From: Fuerstiella marisgermanici
GTDB lineage: Bacteria; Planctomycetota; Planctomycetia; Planctomycetales; Planctomycetaceae
DNA: 64,000 nucleotides
NCBI RefSeq assembly: GCF_001983935.1
Contig: NZ_CP017641.1
Coordinates: 5,613,001 to 5,677,000, forward strand
Direction of reading: 5' to 3'
Positions within the stretch are counted from its first letter, which is position 1, and every line of letters begins with the position of its first letter. Position numbers and translations under genes: made by a program. Shown here one piece after another: positions 63,131 through 64,000 of the stretch. The notes under the pieces are model-generated. The model was not told where the DNA came from, did no database searches, and was given only the letters and a program-made list of their open reading frames with translations.

Positions 63131-64000
63131 TTACCCAGGACGGGCTGCCTGAAGCTTGCTCAGCAGTTCCTCTGTTTTCTTGGGAATCTGTTGAAAAATG
63201 GTCCCCGGCCGCTGTGCCATGAGCCTGACTTGGGGCAGCGCCTTTGCCGCCTCCGGTCCCAGTTCTGTCAGAGCCGACAGCGCGTACCATGAAAGCTTGT
63301 GGATCGCGGACGACGGTTGATCAACCTTCGTTGTCTCGTCGAGAATTTGAATGACGCGAGGAATTGCTTCAGCTGCATCAGTCCCGATCGATGAAAGTGT
63401 CATTAAAGCCAAAATGCGGTGAGAATCCCCCATGTCGCTGGGGTAAGCAAATCCCATAGCCATTGACTGATCCCGTCGCTGTATCACGTCCAGCAGCACT
63501 AGCAGGCACTCTTCCGGTTTCCCCGTCAGGTTCCAAATCGCACTAGCCGCCGCAGTTCGAACGGCAACGTCGTTGTCTTTTGCCAGTTTGCGGATGGGCT
63601 CAAGCCAGGCTTTTTCGTTACGGCCTGATTTCCCCAGCAGATAGACGGCTCTCCATTGCAACGGTGGGCTCTTTCCACTCATGGCCCTTAACAGAAACCT
63701 TGTGGCGGCCGCGTCATTGGCAATGGTGACCAGAGTCGCGGCGGCATGAATCTGAATGACGGGGGACGAATGTCCGAGTTCCTTTCTGACAAGCTCGACC
63801 TGCCCCGATGCACTCTCGCCAAGCAATCTTAGTGAACTCAGCAGTCCGAGCTTCTCACCAATCTCTGCCGACTCCATCAACTCCGCCACGTCATTCGCGT
63901 ACGGTTCGCAGACATCCGGAATTCGTCGTACGAGTGAACAAATCGTCGATGAGTTGCCGCAGTTCTGTAGCCCGAAGTTCCTAACACTCACCTGAATCAG
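63131..64000 (-). CDS. HEAT-repeat protein, 5' end outside window
   Basis: The frame is open to the right edge, so the N-terminus is outside; GTG at 63991 is only the first visible start. Residues read as helical HEAT or PBS-lyase-like repeats: LGLLSSLRLLGESASGQVEL, HAAATLVTIANDAAATRFLL, WRAVYLLGKSGRNEKAWLEP, VRTAAASAIWNLTG, and WYALSALTELGPEAAKALPQ. Such scaffolds bind other proteins. No catalytic motif or membrane segment is visible in this part. A complete gene may have further domains upstream. Confidence 0.75.
   Translation of the reverse strand: MIQVSVRNFGLQNCGNSSTICSLVRRIPDVCEPYANDVAELMESAEIGEKLGLLSSLRLLGESASGQVELVRKELGHSSPVIQIHAAATLVTIANDAAATRFLLRAMSGKSPPLQWRAVYLLGKSGRNEKAWLEPIRKLAKDNDVAVRTAAASAIWNLTGKPEECLLVLLDVIQRRDQSMAMGFAYPSDMGDSHRILALMTLSSIGTDAAEAIPRVIQILDETTKVDQPSSAIHKLSWYALSALTELGPEAAKALPQVRLMAQRPGTIFQQIPKKTEELLSKLQAARPG

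Overview
The window looks like chromosomal DNA of a planctomycete (Planctomycetota), probably a marine Planctomycetaceae-like bacterium. The signs are a DUF1559 pseudopilin-like protein, several secreted sulfatases, a ThuA/DUF1080 protein, a BON-domain protein, a membrane protein opening with NPYESP, a surface protein with an N-terminal LESRLLL motif, and a giant tandem UvrA. No rRNA, tRNA or CRISPR array was recognised. Several start codons below were chosen by hand from Shine-Dalgarno position, overlap with the upstream gene or signal-peptide shape.

Region 1 (1-15.7 kb) is accessory DNA. It opens with a KAP-type P-loop NTPase cut by the window edge, then an AbrB/PIN (VapBC-like) toxin-antitoxin pair and a tyrosine recombinase. 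A convergent gene encodes a membrane-anchored protein with a spherulin-4-like C-terminal domain. From 7.9 to 14.2 kb a plus-strand block carries two unrecognised proteins, a secreted Ala/Gly/Lys-rich protein, a VirD4/TraG-type coupling ATPase, a ParB-like protein, a small overlapping ORF and two small helix-turn-helix proteins. It ends at a strong bidirectional terminator facing a second tyrosine recombinase. There is a coupling protein but no recognisable relaxase, mating channel or ParA, so this is best read as an integrated, perhaps mobilisable or degenerate, element. A repeat-rich control region (7.81-7.87 kb) lies ahead of the block, and a pair of imperfect direct repeats (15.56-15.71 kb) lies just outside the second recombinase.

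Region 2 (15.65-31 kb) holds a continuous ORF joining a sulfatase to an NrnA-type DHH phosphoesterase, glgC, a 2447-residue tandem UvrA, a phytoene-desaturase-like FAD protein and a second sulfatase. The uvrA gene contains four copies of an exactly 126-bp, in-frame element bounded by related palindromes. This is the most striking signal in the window.

Region 3 (31-47 kb) has a ParE/RelE-like toxin with its antitoxin, secreted ThuA/DUF1080 and PQQ-propeller proteins, and a BON-domain protein. It then has a core metabolic set: psd-pssA (phosphatidylethanolamine synthesis), ribE-rsmA (overlapping), guaB and an MMPL exporter.

Region 4 (47-64 kb) has a DUF1559 protein with a Fur-box-like palindrome upstream, a cysteine desulfurase, a Tat-exported sugar isomerase-like protein, ilvC and ilvN, and a five-repeat surface protein. 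A run of secreted or periplasmic hydrolases follows: a glycerophosphodiesterase, a tandem alpha/beta hydrolase, a metalloprotease-like lipoprotein and a ceramidase-like protein. A HEAT-repeat protein is cut by the right edge. A recurring AAGCCCGGCTT hairpin serves as intergenic terminator at several places.
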